The notes beneath the pieces are model-generated. The model was not told the DNA's origin, searched no databases, and saw only the letters and a list, made by a program, of their open reading frames with translations. A DNA stretch of 64,000 nt, from the NCBI GenBank assembly GCA_949128115.1, contig OX421963.1, positions 86,437,602 through 86,501,601 on the forward strand. The letters run 5' to 3'. The DNA is from Anaspis maculata. Taxonomy: Eukaryota > Arthropoda > Insecta > Coleoptera > Scraptiidae. Position numbers and translations under genes: made by a program. Shown one piece after another: positions 24,001 through 34,112 of the stretch. The stretch's first letter is position 1. Each line of letters starts with the position of its first letter.

Positions 24001-24449
24001 CAGTATCCTGCAACATTTCCAAAAAAACCGCAATATCTAGTGATGGTTTACAATACACAGAACAAATAATCAGTTTAGCACTACTACTGACGATTGACGA
24101 TATAATCCACCATGGAGAGCTATGTAAAGTTTTTGTAATTAGGTTTTTCTTTGTTAATATGGCAAGCCCACCGCTTGCCCTTCCTTGTGACTTTTCCCTG
24201 ATGGCTCCTGAATACGTCGTATTAAAGAGACCCGCACTACACTGAATGTTTTCAGATGAGGTACCTGAGAGGGGTTCCACTAACCACGTCTCGCACAAAC
24301 AGACAACATCGACAGAATTTTCGAAAGACACCAAAAATTCATTGAGATTACGGTGGCCGTAGAGGTTCCAGAAGATGATGGATATGTGTCCGCGGAGATT
24401 TTTGTTTTTTCCAGAGCTGGCTGTTGGACCACTTGCACCATTCTGTCGC

Positions 24450-24481
<32 letters not shown>

Positions 24482-24680
24482 TTGTTGTAGCTGTTCTCGT
24501 TGCTGCTGCTGTTGTTGCTGCTGTTGTTGTTGTTGTTGCTGCCGTTGATGCTGTTGTCGTTGGTGTTGCTGTCGTTGCTGCTGTTGTTGTTCTTGCTGCC
24601 GTTGTTGTTGTTGTTGTTGTTGTTGCTGCTGTTGCTGTTGCCATTGTTGCCGTTGTTGCTGCTGTTGCCGTTGTTGTTGC

Positions 24681-24728
<48 letters not shown>

Positions 24729-24772
24729 CGCTGCTGTTGTTGCTGTTGTTGTTCTACAGTGTCCCTGAAATG
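21083..24772 (-). CDS. LINE ORF2: polyQ linker, endonuclease, reverse transcriptase
   Basis: The frame is open from the UGA that ends ORF1 to a stop at 21083, about 1229 codons. It begins with ~105 codons of mostly glutamine, then SIIFWNLYGHRN (start of the endonuclease), LCETWL, GGDFNCRVGG, VIDLVW and SDHFPL. RT motifs follow: HKKGAVDVPGNYRGIAL, TGFREGRGCQDN, AAFVDFKRAFDS, GVLQGEPLSPLLF, the catalytic LMLLYADDLVLLGDS, and YRYLGVEF. A CLLCN...H....C motif lies near the C-terminus. No ATG lies in frame before the endonuclease, so translation by UGA readthrough or non-AUG reinitiation is implied. It is in the same frame as ORF1 (ORF1 and ORF2 coordinates differ by a multiple of three). Confidence 0.85.
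24447..24757 (-). repeat. CAA/CAG microsatellite encoding polyglutamine
   Basis: About 310 bp of (GTT)n/(GCT)n on the plus strand, with occasional CGT, GTG, TTC and ATG triplets, reads as polyglutamine with rare Arg, His, Glu and Leu on the LINE strand. Its triplet phase is unbroken, so it keeps ORF1 and ORF2 in one frame. Leu- and Val-repeat frames on the other strand are artefacts. Confidence 0.9.
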
Positions 24773-26182
24773 TCACTTTTGTTCGTGGTAGTTAGTGTTG
24801 TTCCTTCGGTCTTCCATCTTTTTTTTCCTGCAGGGACATTGGGGATCTCTTGCAGAATGTGCGCGGGTGGAGATTCTCATTTTTTGACAGTTTATACAGT
24901 TTAGGCGTTCTTCGCAGGTTCTGCTATCGTGTTTTTGACCACACTTGTAGCACGTTTCAGTTTTTTCATCGCAATATTTTTGTACGTGTCCGTAACCACA
25001 GCACCAAAAACAAATGGCTACGTCAATTACTTCTGTGATGTAATGCTTCACCAGATCTAAGTTGACTTTTTCTTTCTGGAGTAGAAAGCTGGCGATATCT
25101 GGCTTGACTTGCAGGATGAAGTTGCTTTTCTTCTCGTTTCTACATTTCCTTTTCGCAAGGAGCTTGAGTCCCGATTGTAGTTTTCCACCAGGGAATTTTT
25201 CAGCGAGGTCTTCGTTTTCTTGACTGAGCCTTTCCATCAACTCCTCTTCACTCATTTCACCGTACACACCGCTGATTTGTATGATGGGATCATTAGAGTT
25301 ACTTTCCTTGACTTCAATCTCCTCATCTTTTGAGAGAATGTCGTATAGTTTCTCTTTTTGGGCTTGATTTTCGGTCTGTATGAGCATTTTGTTTTTGTTG
25401 ATTCTTACGATATTCTTGAGACCGCCATGAATTGCTTTAGGGTCAATGGTTTTACGTAAGTTTTCCCACTTAGCTTCCATCTGTGATGCCTCATTTTTTG
25501 ATGTTAGGTACAGTTCGTTATTCTTTTTTGTTTGCATCTCTGGCGGTTTCCATTTTTCGTACGTCTCATTCTTGGAAGTCGGAAACTCTCCGTATGACCT
25601 TGTCTTTGATTGTACCATCTGCGCGTAAGATACAGTTTCTACAGGAACCGGGTGTTGTTGTGGATGATGTTGTTGTGGTTGAGGTTGTTGTGGTTGATGT
25701 TGTTGTTCTTTCTGAGCTTGCTCCATGTTTGTCGTGGGACCATTGTTGTGAGCTGTATCACGTAAACTTAGTTCCATTTTCAAGGCCATACATTCAATCT
25801 CAACTTGTTTGCTTCTTGATGTAAGTAAAACGATGTTTCTATATATAGTTTCTCTAGCATCAATCAGTTCTTCTGTGACGCACGAAACAGTGACTTTTTT
25901 GATGGTATCAAGAGCGTTTATTATATCCTTCAAGAGTTCATCCTCTACGGACACCCCTCCAAGCTCGGGTGAAGCGTTGAATCTTCTTTTCTTGAGTCTT
26001 CGAGCTGTATTTCGGTTTTTGGTCTCATTTTGAACTTCATTGTGTTTCGGAGTCGTCATGTTTTGTTCGATGTCATCTTCCATCAGTGACTCATGTGGTC
26101 TGGAAAAACGGAACAGAGCATCAGGGCCCTCCGTAGGTGGTTGTGTATGTTGACATGTTTCGTCCTCTTCTTGGCTTCTCAT
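24773..26182 (-). CDS. LINE ORF1: gag-like nucleic-acid-binding protein
   Basis: A 469-codon frame from the first ATG (26182); the frame is open further upstream to 26272 but without ATG. The N-terminal half is polar, with a Gln/Pro/His-rich stretch (around codons 180-215). A central region resembles the RRM-like part of insect LINE gag proteins (MLIQTENQAQKEKLYDIL). The C-terminus has three zinc knuckles: CFWCCGYGHVQKYC, CYKCGQKHDSRTC and a CINCQ...H...C variant. Such proteins bind the LINE RNA and form the ribonucleoprotein. It ends with UGA at 24775-24773, and the same frame continues open into ORF2. Confidence 0.85.
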   Translation of the reverse strand: MRSQEEDETCQHTQPPTEGPDALFRFSRPHESLMEDDIEQNMTTPKHNEVQNETKNRNTARRLKKRRFNASPELGGVSVEDELLKDIINALDTIKKVTVSCVTEELIDARETIYRNIVLLTSRSKQVEIECMALKMELSLRDTAHNNGPTTNMEQAQKEQQHQPQQPQPQQHHPQQHPVPVETVSYAQMVQSKTRSYGEFPTSKNETYEKWKPPEMQTKKNNELYLTSKNEASQMEAKWENLRKTIDPKAIHGGLKNIVRINKNKMLIQTENQAQKEKLYDILSKDEEIEVKESNSNDPIIQISGVYGEMSEEELMERLSQENEDLAEKFPGGKLQSGLKLLAKRKCRNEKKSNFILQVKPDIASFLLQKEKVNLDLVKHYITEVIDVAICFWCCGYGHVQKYCDEKTETCYKCGQKHDSRTCEERLNCINCQKMRISTRAHSARDPQCPCRKKKMEDRRNNTNYHEQK

Positions 26183-27132
26183 CGAAACTTGATACCTACC
26201 TGGAAGCTCTATGAGTAGAGCGTTCCAGGTTGACGGGATGCCCCCTTCGGTGCTACGCCTCTGTTGAATCAAGCTGGCGCGATAAGATGGGTAAGAAAAA
26301 CCAAGTCTGATAACGTTTCAGCAGCAAATTGACACTTTACCGCAGTTATTTGAAGTTGCGTCTGTTCCAACGGGCACGCCGACCGCTGCAAACGTTTCAC
26401 GTCATGCACCGCGACTTCAGCTTCAAACTGCACAACATTTCACTATTTACAATGATCACTAATGACACTTATTCTTGAGATTTGTTGGATGTAAACAAGC
26501 GTACATGTGACCGATTCAGTGGCGTACCTATTGTTCCAATATTCAGCAAAAAACGTTTCAAATATTAAGCTGTGGCAATACTTTCGACGTCCCTCCTGCC
26601 AAAGTAGCATGTAGAGTTTTTCAACAATTTCACGAAGGGCAATTTAAAGATGGCGCTCATGATGGAAAAAAGTTGAAGATCTTAGTTTCGAATTTAGCAG
26701 GTTTTGTCGATGGCTTCACATCGCGTTTCATCGAAAACATATTTGTTTGCCGGAATATCAAGTTGCAGCTCTATATCTTGAAAAACAACTGATTTATTGA
26801 AAAAAGAAAGGTGAAGAAATTTCACTTCTTCCAGCGTATTTCGGAAACGCCTCAAGATGTTTCAAAACTGTTTGCAGCATCTTCATGGGCATGGAATCAG
26901 TCATCAATATCCTGATTTACATACGTCCACCGGTTATGGTTCACGATTTACGATTTTTCAACAATTTTTTTTTACTGAACCCTGTATAAAAAGTCTGCAC
27001 GATTTCCGCAGATGGTGGCAACATTTCTTAAATCGAAGAGTAGGGTCTAGTGAACAAGTGTGCCAAATTTCGTCGCTTGTCTCTAAAATGCAAGGTGGGT
27101 CCCATATTTGTAGCTTAACGTCCGGACTAAGA

Positions 27133-27850
27133 TGGCTAACTAGGGTTCCAAACTACACTTCAGACACAAGGGGCCCGATATAGCTCCGAAAGCCATAGAA
27201 TAACTATGAAGGAGGCCCAATGAAGCTGTATAATAAAAGAAGGCAAAGGGAGGGTTACTGGAATTTTGATAGCCATGGAAAAAACGTAACGGAGCTCATC
27301 AGGGCTCCAAATTATACTTAAAAATACAAGGGGACCCAATTTGGGGCCGAATATCATATATTGGCACAAGGACTTACTAGTGCTCGGGAAGCCTCGGAAA
27401 AGTGCAAAAGGGCTTAACAGAGCTTCGAACGGTATTGAAGATACAAGGCGGCCCAATGGAGCTCTGTCTGTAACAAAATAACTTGAAATTGGACTTACTG
27501 GTACCTATTCCGAAAGCCATGAAAAGAAATAATGGGGCACAAGAGGGTTCCAACTACACTTGAAGACACAATGGGAGCCCTATAGGGCTCCCATCATGAC
27601 ATGATGGCCACCGCTGCTTGCTGCTTCGAAAGTCATGAAAAATGCAAAGAGACTTTTGAAGGCAGAATAAGGAGGCCCAATAGAGCTCTTGATAACACAA
27701 AATTGCAAACGGGGCCTTACTGGATTTTTGAACGCTGTGAAAAACATAAAAGGACTCATAAGGTCTCAAAAATATTAGAGGAATGAGGGGTCCGATAGGG
27801 GCCAAACATTACATGGAGGTAAAAGGGGTTTACTCTTACTAGTGCTCCTG
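27133..27850 (+). repeat. GGGCTC higher-order satellite, right block
   Basis: Continuation of the satellite block that ends at 19869. The six-type order resumes in phase (CTAACTAGGGTTCC after the AGA duplication). Short frames here are artefacts. Confidence 0.85.
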
Positions 27851-27959
27851 TGTCCGGTGTACTAGCAGAAATGTTCGGGATACTTAAGCTCGTTCTGAGC
27901 CCTGATAAGCCTCCTCGTCTCTTTCCTTATATTCAGTTTGTAGATAATATATCAATTAT

Positions 27960-28085
27960 ATTTTCGCCCGGGACATTATTGAAGGCAATATTTTTGATAG
28001 GAATATTTTTGGCAGGGATATTTTTGTCTGAGATATTATTGCCGGGATATTTGTGGTGGGAAATTTTTGGCTGGGATATTTTGTC
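27960..28085 (-). repeat. Inverted ~15-bp tandem array, right end of second TIR element
   Basis: Units such as GGCTGGGATATTTTT and GGCAGGGATATTTTT mirror the left array at 18457-18640. It abuts the 9-10-bp target duplication at 28093. Confidence 0.8.
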
Positions 28086-28092
28086 GCCGCAG

Positions 28093-28790
28093 CGAACTCC
28101 ACTCTGTCTTCAACTTGGAATGTTTCTACTTCGTCGAATGCTTGCCCACTTGTCACGACATAATTAATTGTTGTTGCAGCACTCCCTCTAACAAATGTAT
28201 ATTTCCATTTTCCAACTCCTCTTTTATTTCCATTCAGCATCTCCCATCCCTTATCCTCATGGAATTCCAGCAGTAGTTTTCTCTCGTTGTTTTCAGTTTT
28301 ATCCCTTGCGGGCCTTTTCCTTTCCTTCTCGAGCTCTTGCAGTCACCTTCCTTGCCCTCCTATTTTTGCATTGAAATCTCCTCTTATAAGCATGCGTTCC
28401 TCTTCTGTTTGGTTTATACTCTATATCTTCTTTTTAGTTCTTCTGGTTTCTGGTGCTGTTAGGTTGTGCCCATCGGCTTCTTCAATCCCATCCTCAACTC
28501 CGATTATTATTCCTCTTTTCGCTCTGCCTTTTTCTTTCTGTCTTACTGGTCCCTGGCATTTCCATTTGAATTCTTAATGTGAAATTTTATCGATTCACTT
28601 CTAGTTCTTATCTTCCACCCATGTTCCCAGCATTTCCACTACATCAAACTTTCTCACATATTCCCAGAAGCTAACACTGCGACTTTCTCTTTCCTATTGG
28701 ATGCTTCTCCGATTTCTCGTTCTCTCGAGTTTCTTTCGTTATGTAGTTCTCTTTTCCTTCATTGTGTTCGTTTCTTGATTTCTCCCCTGT
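28093..28790 (-). pseudogene. Decayed LINE endonuclease domain
   Basis: Minus-strand frames give GDFNAKIGG (near 28370), then KYTFVRGSAATTINYVV followed by EVEDRVE-like sequence (near 28110). This is the order of an apurinic-type LINE endonuclease. There are many stops and frameshifts. It continues at 18435 across the inserted element. The LINE is distinct from the intact one at 20875-26536. Confidence 0.7.
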
Positions 28791-28799
28791 TTGCTTATT

Positions 28800-29590
28800 C
28801 TCGTTCAATTGTTTTTTGATTCAGCTCGATAACGTTCTCCCTGTCCTTTTCGATCATCTTCTGGCGTCCTTTATTTGAGTTTCCTCTTCCGTACTCGCTT
28901 ATTGGTTTTGGCGTCTTCGGCTCCCTTTCTCTTCTCTTCGCATCCTTTTTCCCATCATATTTAATAATTTTTTCATCCGATATCATCTTTCCGTCTATGA
29001 ACAGTTTGTCATACGCCACGTTTGCCTTTGCATCCGCTTTTCTTGCTTCTATCACATGCCCTATAAAAATTTGTCTTCGTTCCTGTACTTTTCTTGGAGA
29101 ATCTTCGTTGATGTAGATGTTTGTTCCTTTCAGTCTGTTTGAATTCTTCAAGATTTGTCGTTTCTTGTTCCAGCTCTTCATTTGTATCAGCACAGGCCTT
29201 GTTTGCCTGTCTCCAAGAGTCCAAGCTCTCCCATCCTTCCCATTTCCTGCGCTTTCTCCTCCACCTCAGCTTTCAGTCCGATTTTATTGATTATCCCCTG
29301 GACCTTCCCTTTCAGCATTTCTTCATCTTCCTCAGCATCTTCACTGATTCCACGAATAATCAGCTTTCTCTTCCGCACCTTGCTCCGAATGACCCAATCT
29401 CTATTCCTGTGCCTTGATTCTTTCCCTCAGTTTTGCGTTTTCCTCTTTCATGCTTCCATTCTCCGCCCTAATTGCTGTGATATCCTCCTGTAGCCCGTCC
29501 ATCTTTGCTTACAATCTGGCTCCCCTCTCCTCTATTCCGTTTAGCTTTCTGCAGATAGTTTCTGTTAGAACTGAACTATTAGAGCTGCTC
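28800..29590 (-). pseudogene. Decayed LINE ORF1 with coiled coil and RRM-like region
   Basis: The minus strand encodes a coiled coil (ITAIRAENGSMKEENAKLRE near 29470), then KLIIRGISEDAEEDEEML (near 29360), and KSWNKKRQILKNSNRL followed by IYINEDSPRKVQERR (near 29130), typical of LINE ORF1 proteins with an RRM and C-terminal domain. At least two frameshifts break it. It precedes the endonuclease fragment in the expected order. Confidence 0.65.
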
Positions 29591-29759
29591 GCCGATGCGG
29601 TACATTGTTTGGGTCACCCCTCCATGGCCTGCCGTTGGGACATCATGTTTTGCAGCAAGAATCTTGCTTCGCCCCCCCCCCGAGGCACAACCATTTGCCA
29701 AATTCGCATGTGGCCAGCGTTAAGCAATGGCTCCCGGCAGTTCTTAAGCAGACAACCCT

Positions 29760-30790
29760 CACATTACCTCAACAGCGGATACTTCAATGGATCCTTTCGA
29801 GCCCGTTCGCGTATTTGAAGGTGTCAGGTTTCCTGTGCTCTGGGAAAATCCTCCAGAAGATCCAGCTCTGCCCACTCCATTACCGCAACCAATCGACTTA
29901 ATAAGTCCAGGATCACATTGTCCTTTCCAGATCGATGCACCACCTGGAAGCTGTACTGGTCGAGAGACGTACGGACCAGCGTGTAAATCGACCATTGGGG
30001 TCTTTGAGGGTGTAAAACCATTTGAGTGCCGCGGAGGTCGTCATTCAACCAGCGGGACTGTGACAAGGCTGTCCCTTAGGAAGACCAATGCCGAGTCGCA
30101 CTCGGGCGTCCAGCGAAATGGGACCCCTTTCCGCAGAAGACTGTTAATAGGTGCCACCAGAGCCGAAAAGTTGGGCACAAATCGAAGATACTAACCTGCC
30201 ATCCCAAGAATACGACGTACGTCACGTATTTTCGTGAGTGTTGTCAGGTCAAGCTCGACTTAAACCTTGCTTGGGTCAATACTGAGGCCCTGACCGTCAA
30301 TAATGTAGCCGAGGTACCGGAGTTCAGGACGGCACAAGTGGCACAGGACGGCACTTGTCCTGACTCATCCGCAGGGCAGCTTCTTCCAGGCGGCGGAATA
30401 CCTCTCCGAGAATTTCCAGGTGTTTGTCCAAATTGGTCGTCACGACAACGATGTCGTCGAGAAAAACGAAGACATACAGCTCTAAGACTACCCCAAAGGA
30501 TATGGTCTATAAGTCGCTGCCACGTTGTCGGCACATTATGCAAGCCGAACGACATTCGACGAAACTGAAACAGTCCCCGGCCAGGGACCGTGAACGCGGT
30601 GATTTGACGGGACTTCTTCTACTGGCACCTGCCAATAGGCGGATTTGATGTCAAGTGATGACAAGTATCTCAGTATCTGGCGCTACCGAGCCAATCTAAG
30701 ATACTTGTCACCATCGGTACGCATCTTTGTGTCACTGCATTGACCCGTCGGTAGTCCACCCAGAACTTGTATGGTCCGTCCGTAAGGAAA
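29760..30790 (-). pseudogene. Ty3/gypsy pol relic: RT and RNase H
   Basis: Reading the minus strand from 30790: VDYRRVNAVTQR, then SLDIKSAYWQVPVEE, then MSFGLHNVPTTWQRLID (near 30540), then FLDDIVVVTTNLDKHLEIL (in a second frame near 30460). Next come APINSLLRKGVPFRWT (near 30150) and FQVVHRSGKDNVILDLLSRL (near 29880), the RNase H end. The order is that of gypsy pol. Frameshifts and stops disable it, and no LTRs adjoin. It may or may not belong to the LTR family at 9539. Confidence 0.8.
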
Positions 30791-32984
30791 AAGTTTGATT
30801 AAATAATCGGTAACTAAGTATGACAGGCCGGCGGGAAGAGCAGCGCTACATGCAATGGACCGGGCGGAGAGAAATCATCAGAAGCGCGCCACTCAAATTT
30901 CTTTAAACGTTTTGTTCTTTGTCATATGAAGGATATACTACATGTGTGAATATACTGGAAACCCCAAGCCAATGTGGATTGAGCTTCCTTAAGGTGAATC
31001 GTAAAATCCATTATTATACTACGATGGGATGGAATCACGTGACTAACCAATGCAATGCTACCAGCGCTATTCACTGATGACTAAAATCGTGAATAACAGG
31101 ACTAGCAACTAGCTCCAGAATGATGCACGCCTCAGTTATGACTTATGACACACTCTGAACGGGGAAGGATCTCGGACAATTTTCATCTTGATTGAATTCG
31201 TGATTTTCATGACCTGACCCAACCATTATTGTGTAATTCCCTTGAATTTATTCAAAAAGTCAAAGGTCATCACGGAAATTACACTCATTTTGCATTAGGC
31301 ACTTCTCCACAACCCGCTTTTCATGTTGTATTTACTTCCTTCCAAGAACGTTCCATGAACGTAAAACAACAATAATATTTCAAAGATTGCATCGAAACTA
31401 TGCAAATAAATTCGAGAAAAACGTCGCCGATAAGTATCGCGAGCTTTATACTACCCGGTAGTCGTGTTATTATGACGAACTGTAAGCGGTCATGTTCGCA
31501 TCACCACTAGTGACTAATATGCTAATTCTGTGTTCTCGGAAAAGGAAAGTGTTTTCGTCGTAGAAGAAATGCCCGCGCGTGAGAAATTTCACACATCAAT
31601 CCTAATAAATTCTAGCAGCTTACCGAGCTGAAAGCTTTTATATTATTTGTGTTTTATTTTTTGCAATGATTAGGTGCGTAAGTAAATATATTTCGGGTAC
31701 ACCCATTAGCCACCCACTTTTTGTTTAAGGGTAAATAAATAATAGCTTCGCGGTAACAAGTCAAATTGCTGCGTTGAACGAAAGCCCATCACGAAGCAAT
31801 AAAGCAATCAGTTTATTTCAGATACGACAGACGTTAAAAAAATTATCGCCAATAAACGACGATCATGTCGTGTTATTAGGGGTGATTTCGTTCCCGATGT
31901 GCTGGTCATTAAGTACAACGCTCCTAAAAGAAAATTGTTTGATTTCATGGGTGAGGCAGGTAATTTTGAATGTCAAGGTGAAGACAGGGCTGGGATAAGC
32001 TGAGGCGAACTTTTTACCCTTCACCCTTGTTGCACAAGGTTGCGTGGGCAATGACGAGCAAGTTCAACTGACCAGACCTTAAGTCATCATTCACTATCAA
32101 TTTATCTTTCCGTTTGCATAGTTCTCTAGACTCTATTCACACTTGAGGTGCTAACACACTCGTGAGAAGAAGATCCAAGCTTCCCTAGACAAAGAGCAGA
32201 ACTAGAATTAGGCCTTTCCTGGACACGTTTAGCTTCTGTTATCCAGTAGTATCAGCTTCTTAGGTGAAGACCTTTGCCAGCTAAATATATTTATATTATT
32301 ATTATTATTATTATTATAAATTAGCGTTGGGAACAACGATAATTCGAAGACTAACGTTCGAATACACACTATGTACGGTGCACTACCAAATTACAAGTCA
32401 CATGAACTGTCAATTGTCGCTCTGACTCGTAGATATGGCACTCCGCTGTGTTAGCACTATCGCTACGACTCCACCTGCTCTCTTGTCATGACATTCCTTA
32501 TGTACCCGTATCTTGTGTTCTAGAATATTCCAGGCATCTTCCGGAAAGGCCACGAAGGTTTGTGTCGCTTCCATTATTATTCTGACACAGGACAGCATCG
32601 GTTGCTATCCCACACGTGAGCTCTAGAAAAATCTATTGGCTGCGCAAATATTCCCCAAGCTCTCGATGCACGGCTCCTCCGCCAATTGTGCAGGTGGAAG
32701 CAGGTATTTTGTTGCTGTTTCAGTACCGTTCGAGTTGGTCCAGTTGAACAACTTCAATCTTGGCCCCTTGGAGCTCTTTGGATCCGGTACATGACGTAGC
32801 TCCGTAGCTGATTGTCCTGACAACTGTGTATGGTCTCTTCCACGATTGAAGGAAATTTGTAGATCTTTCTTTCTTGTGTTGGGAATTGTGCAGTCACCAC
32901 AAGGTCACCTGTCTTTAAAGACCTGCTAGAATTCCCTCAAAGCTGTCCTTCAATTTATTCGAGAACACACAAAGAAGGGGTCAT
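30791..32984. other. No gene recognised; ATT microsatellite at ~32290-32322
   Basis: No domain-bearing frame is present. An (ATT)n run near 32295 may mark the tail of an unrecognised LINE or be a simple repeat. Confidence 0.35.
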
Positions 32985-34109
32985 CAAGTCTGCAAATGAC
33001 CCTTGAAGACCAAGGGGGCTAATTAGGGCTCCAAACGCCAGTTGAAGACACATGAGAGCTCAGCAGCGCTTGAAATATAAACACTACGACAGAGACACTA
33101 GTGGGAGAGCTATGAATAATACAAAAAGGCATGACAGGGCTCATTGGGTCTCGCAAAGACACTTGACGAGACAAGAGGACTCAGTACTCTCAGTAGGGCT
33201 AAAAACCTACAATGTACACATAAGGGAGGACAGGGCACTAAATAACACGAGTAAGCCTGACAGGGCTCACTAGAGCTCTGAATGACACTTAAAGAAACAT
33301 GGGGGTCCTGTATACCACTCCTACCAACACGTGAAGACGCAAAGGAGTTTGATAAAGCTTTGAAAACTGAGACTGGGTGGAAGAGGATTCGGTTCAACGG
33401 GCTACAAATGACAGATAAAAGCACAGGGGGCCTGCTAGGTCTAAAAGAAACTTAACAAGGGACAAAGGAAACTTTTCAAGCTTCAGAAACTTCGAAAAGA
33501 TACAAGCGGGTGAATCAGGGCTTCAAACGATAGGTGAAGACACAAGGGGACTTATCAAAACTCCAAACGACACATCGTGACACAAAAGGGCTCAGTAGGG
33601 CTTGATTATAGAAACAAGGGGGCTCAGCAGGGCTTGAAACGCTACAATGGAGACACAAGGGAGAACAGGTTTCAAAATATCACAAAAAGGCCTGATGGGG
33701 CTCACTAGGTCTCCAAACGACACTTGGAGACGAAAGGGGGCCCTGTAAGACCCCGACCAACACAAGAAGACACAAAGGGGCTAACCAGAGCTCTGAGAAC
33801 TTGAACGGTGTAAAAGGGGGCTCAGCAGGACGACGAAAACACATGAAAACACAGGGGGGTGATAGGGCCCTGAGAAACCCAACAAGGTACAAGAGAGATT
33901 TTCAAAGGTCCAGAAACTGTGAAAAGATACAAGGGGAGTCATCAGGTGTGCAAACGATACTTGAAGGCACGGGGCTCGTCAGGACTTCGAACGACATATT
34001 GTAGACACAAGCGGGCTCAGCAGGGCTTGAAATGCTGCAACGTAGGCGCAAGGAAGTGATAGGGCGCTGAACAACTCAAGAAGGCATAACGGGGCTCATC
34101 AAGGCTCCA
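32985..34109 (+). repeat. GGGCTC higher-order satellite, diverged block
   Basis: Same ~42-bp submonomer architecture (GGGGGCTAATTAGGGCTCCAAAC, then CGACACTTGAAGACAC) but more diverged and with a different submonomer mix. It is interrupted at CCAAAC by the element at 34113 and resumes at 37720 with AACGACACTTGAAGACAC. Confidence 0.8.
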
Positions 34110-34112
34110 AAC

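Larger units (their letters stand above)
20875..26536 (-). mobile_element. Apparently full-length LINE (I/Jockey group), 7-bp TSD
   Basis: CAATATT occurs at 20868-20874 and 26537-26543. The minus-strand element has a ~350-bp 5' leader, ORF1, ORF2, a short 3' UTR and an (AAT)n tail (plus-strand ATT run from 20871). Both frames are free of disabling mutations apart from the UGA that separates them. CCHC knuckles in ORF1, an AP-type endonuclease, RT and a C-terminal CCHC motif, without a visible RNase H, place it broadly in the Jockey/R1/I group. It inserted at the tip of the fold-back element. An intact reading frame suggests it is young. Confidence 0.85.
19873..27129. mobile_element. TAGTCCGG-ended fold-back element, 3-bp TSD (AGA)
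   Basis: The left end TAGTCCGGCTGTTAAG (19873) and reversed right end TAGTCCGGACGTTAAG (27129) are followed by matching arms to about 20867 and 26544. The arms share ACCACCTTG...GACAAGCGACGAAATTTGG and, inside, the block around GAAATTGTTGAAAAA. The left arm carries about 450 bp absent from the right arm (20370-20815). AGA flanks both sides (19870-19872, 27130-27132), and removing the element restores an in-phase satellite unit. It has no transposase of its own; the only genes belong to a LINE that inserted at its apex. The terminus matches the gene-carrying element at 42598-54165. Confidence 0.8.
18446..28092. mobile_element. Second satellite-bearing TIR element, inserted in a LINE
   Basis: It is flanked by CGAATTCCAC (18436-18445) and CGAACTCCAC (28093-28102), a 9-10-bp duplication with one mismatch that splits a LINE ORF2. 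Both ends are tandem arrays of a ~15-bp unit: AATATCCCAGCCAAAA-like on the left (18457-18640), inverted on the right (27960-28085). A further left array of AACGTCCCCGGAAA-like units lies at 18675-18880. The body is the GGGCTC higher-order satellite, interrupted by another element at 19873-27129. There is no transposase. Architecture parallels 10988-14806, but the terminal unit sequence is different. Confidence 0.7.

Noticed and set aside
24424..24904. Long plus-strand frames rich in Val or Leu over the CAA/CAG microsatellite
   Set aside because: They are shadow translations of the triplet repeat. The minus-strand polyQ frame is the one joined to the LINE ORFs.
19869..27133. 5-bp target duplication AAGAT with an AGTCCGG terminus
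   Set aside because: It fits this element alone, but for the elements at 34113 and 42598 the fifth base mismatches. A 3-bp duplication with a symmetric TAGT terminus fits all three and all empty sites.
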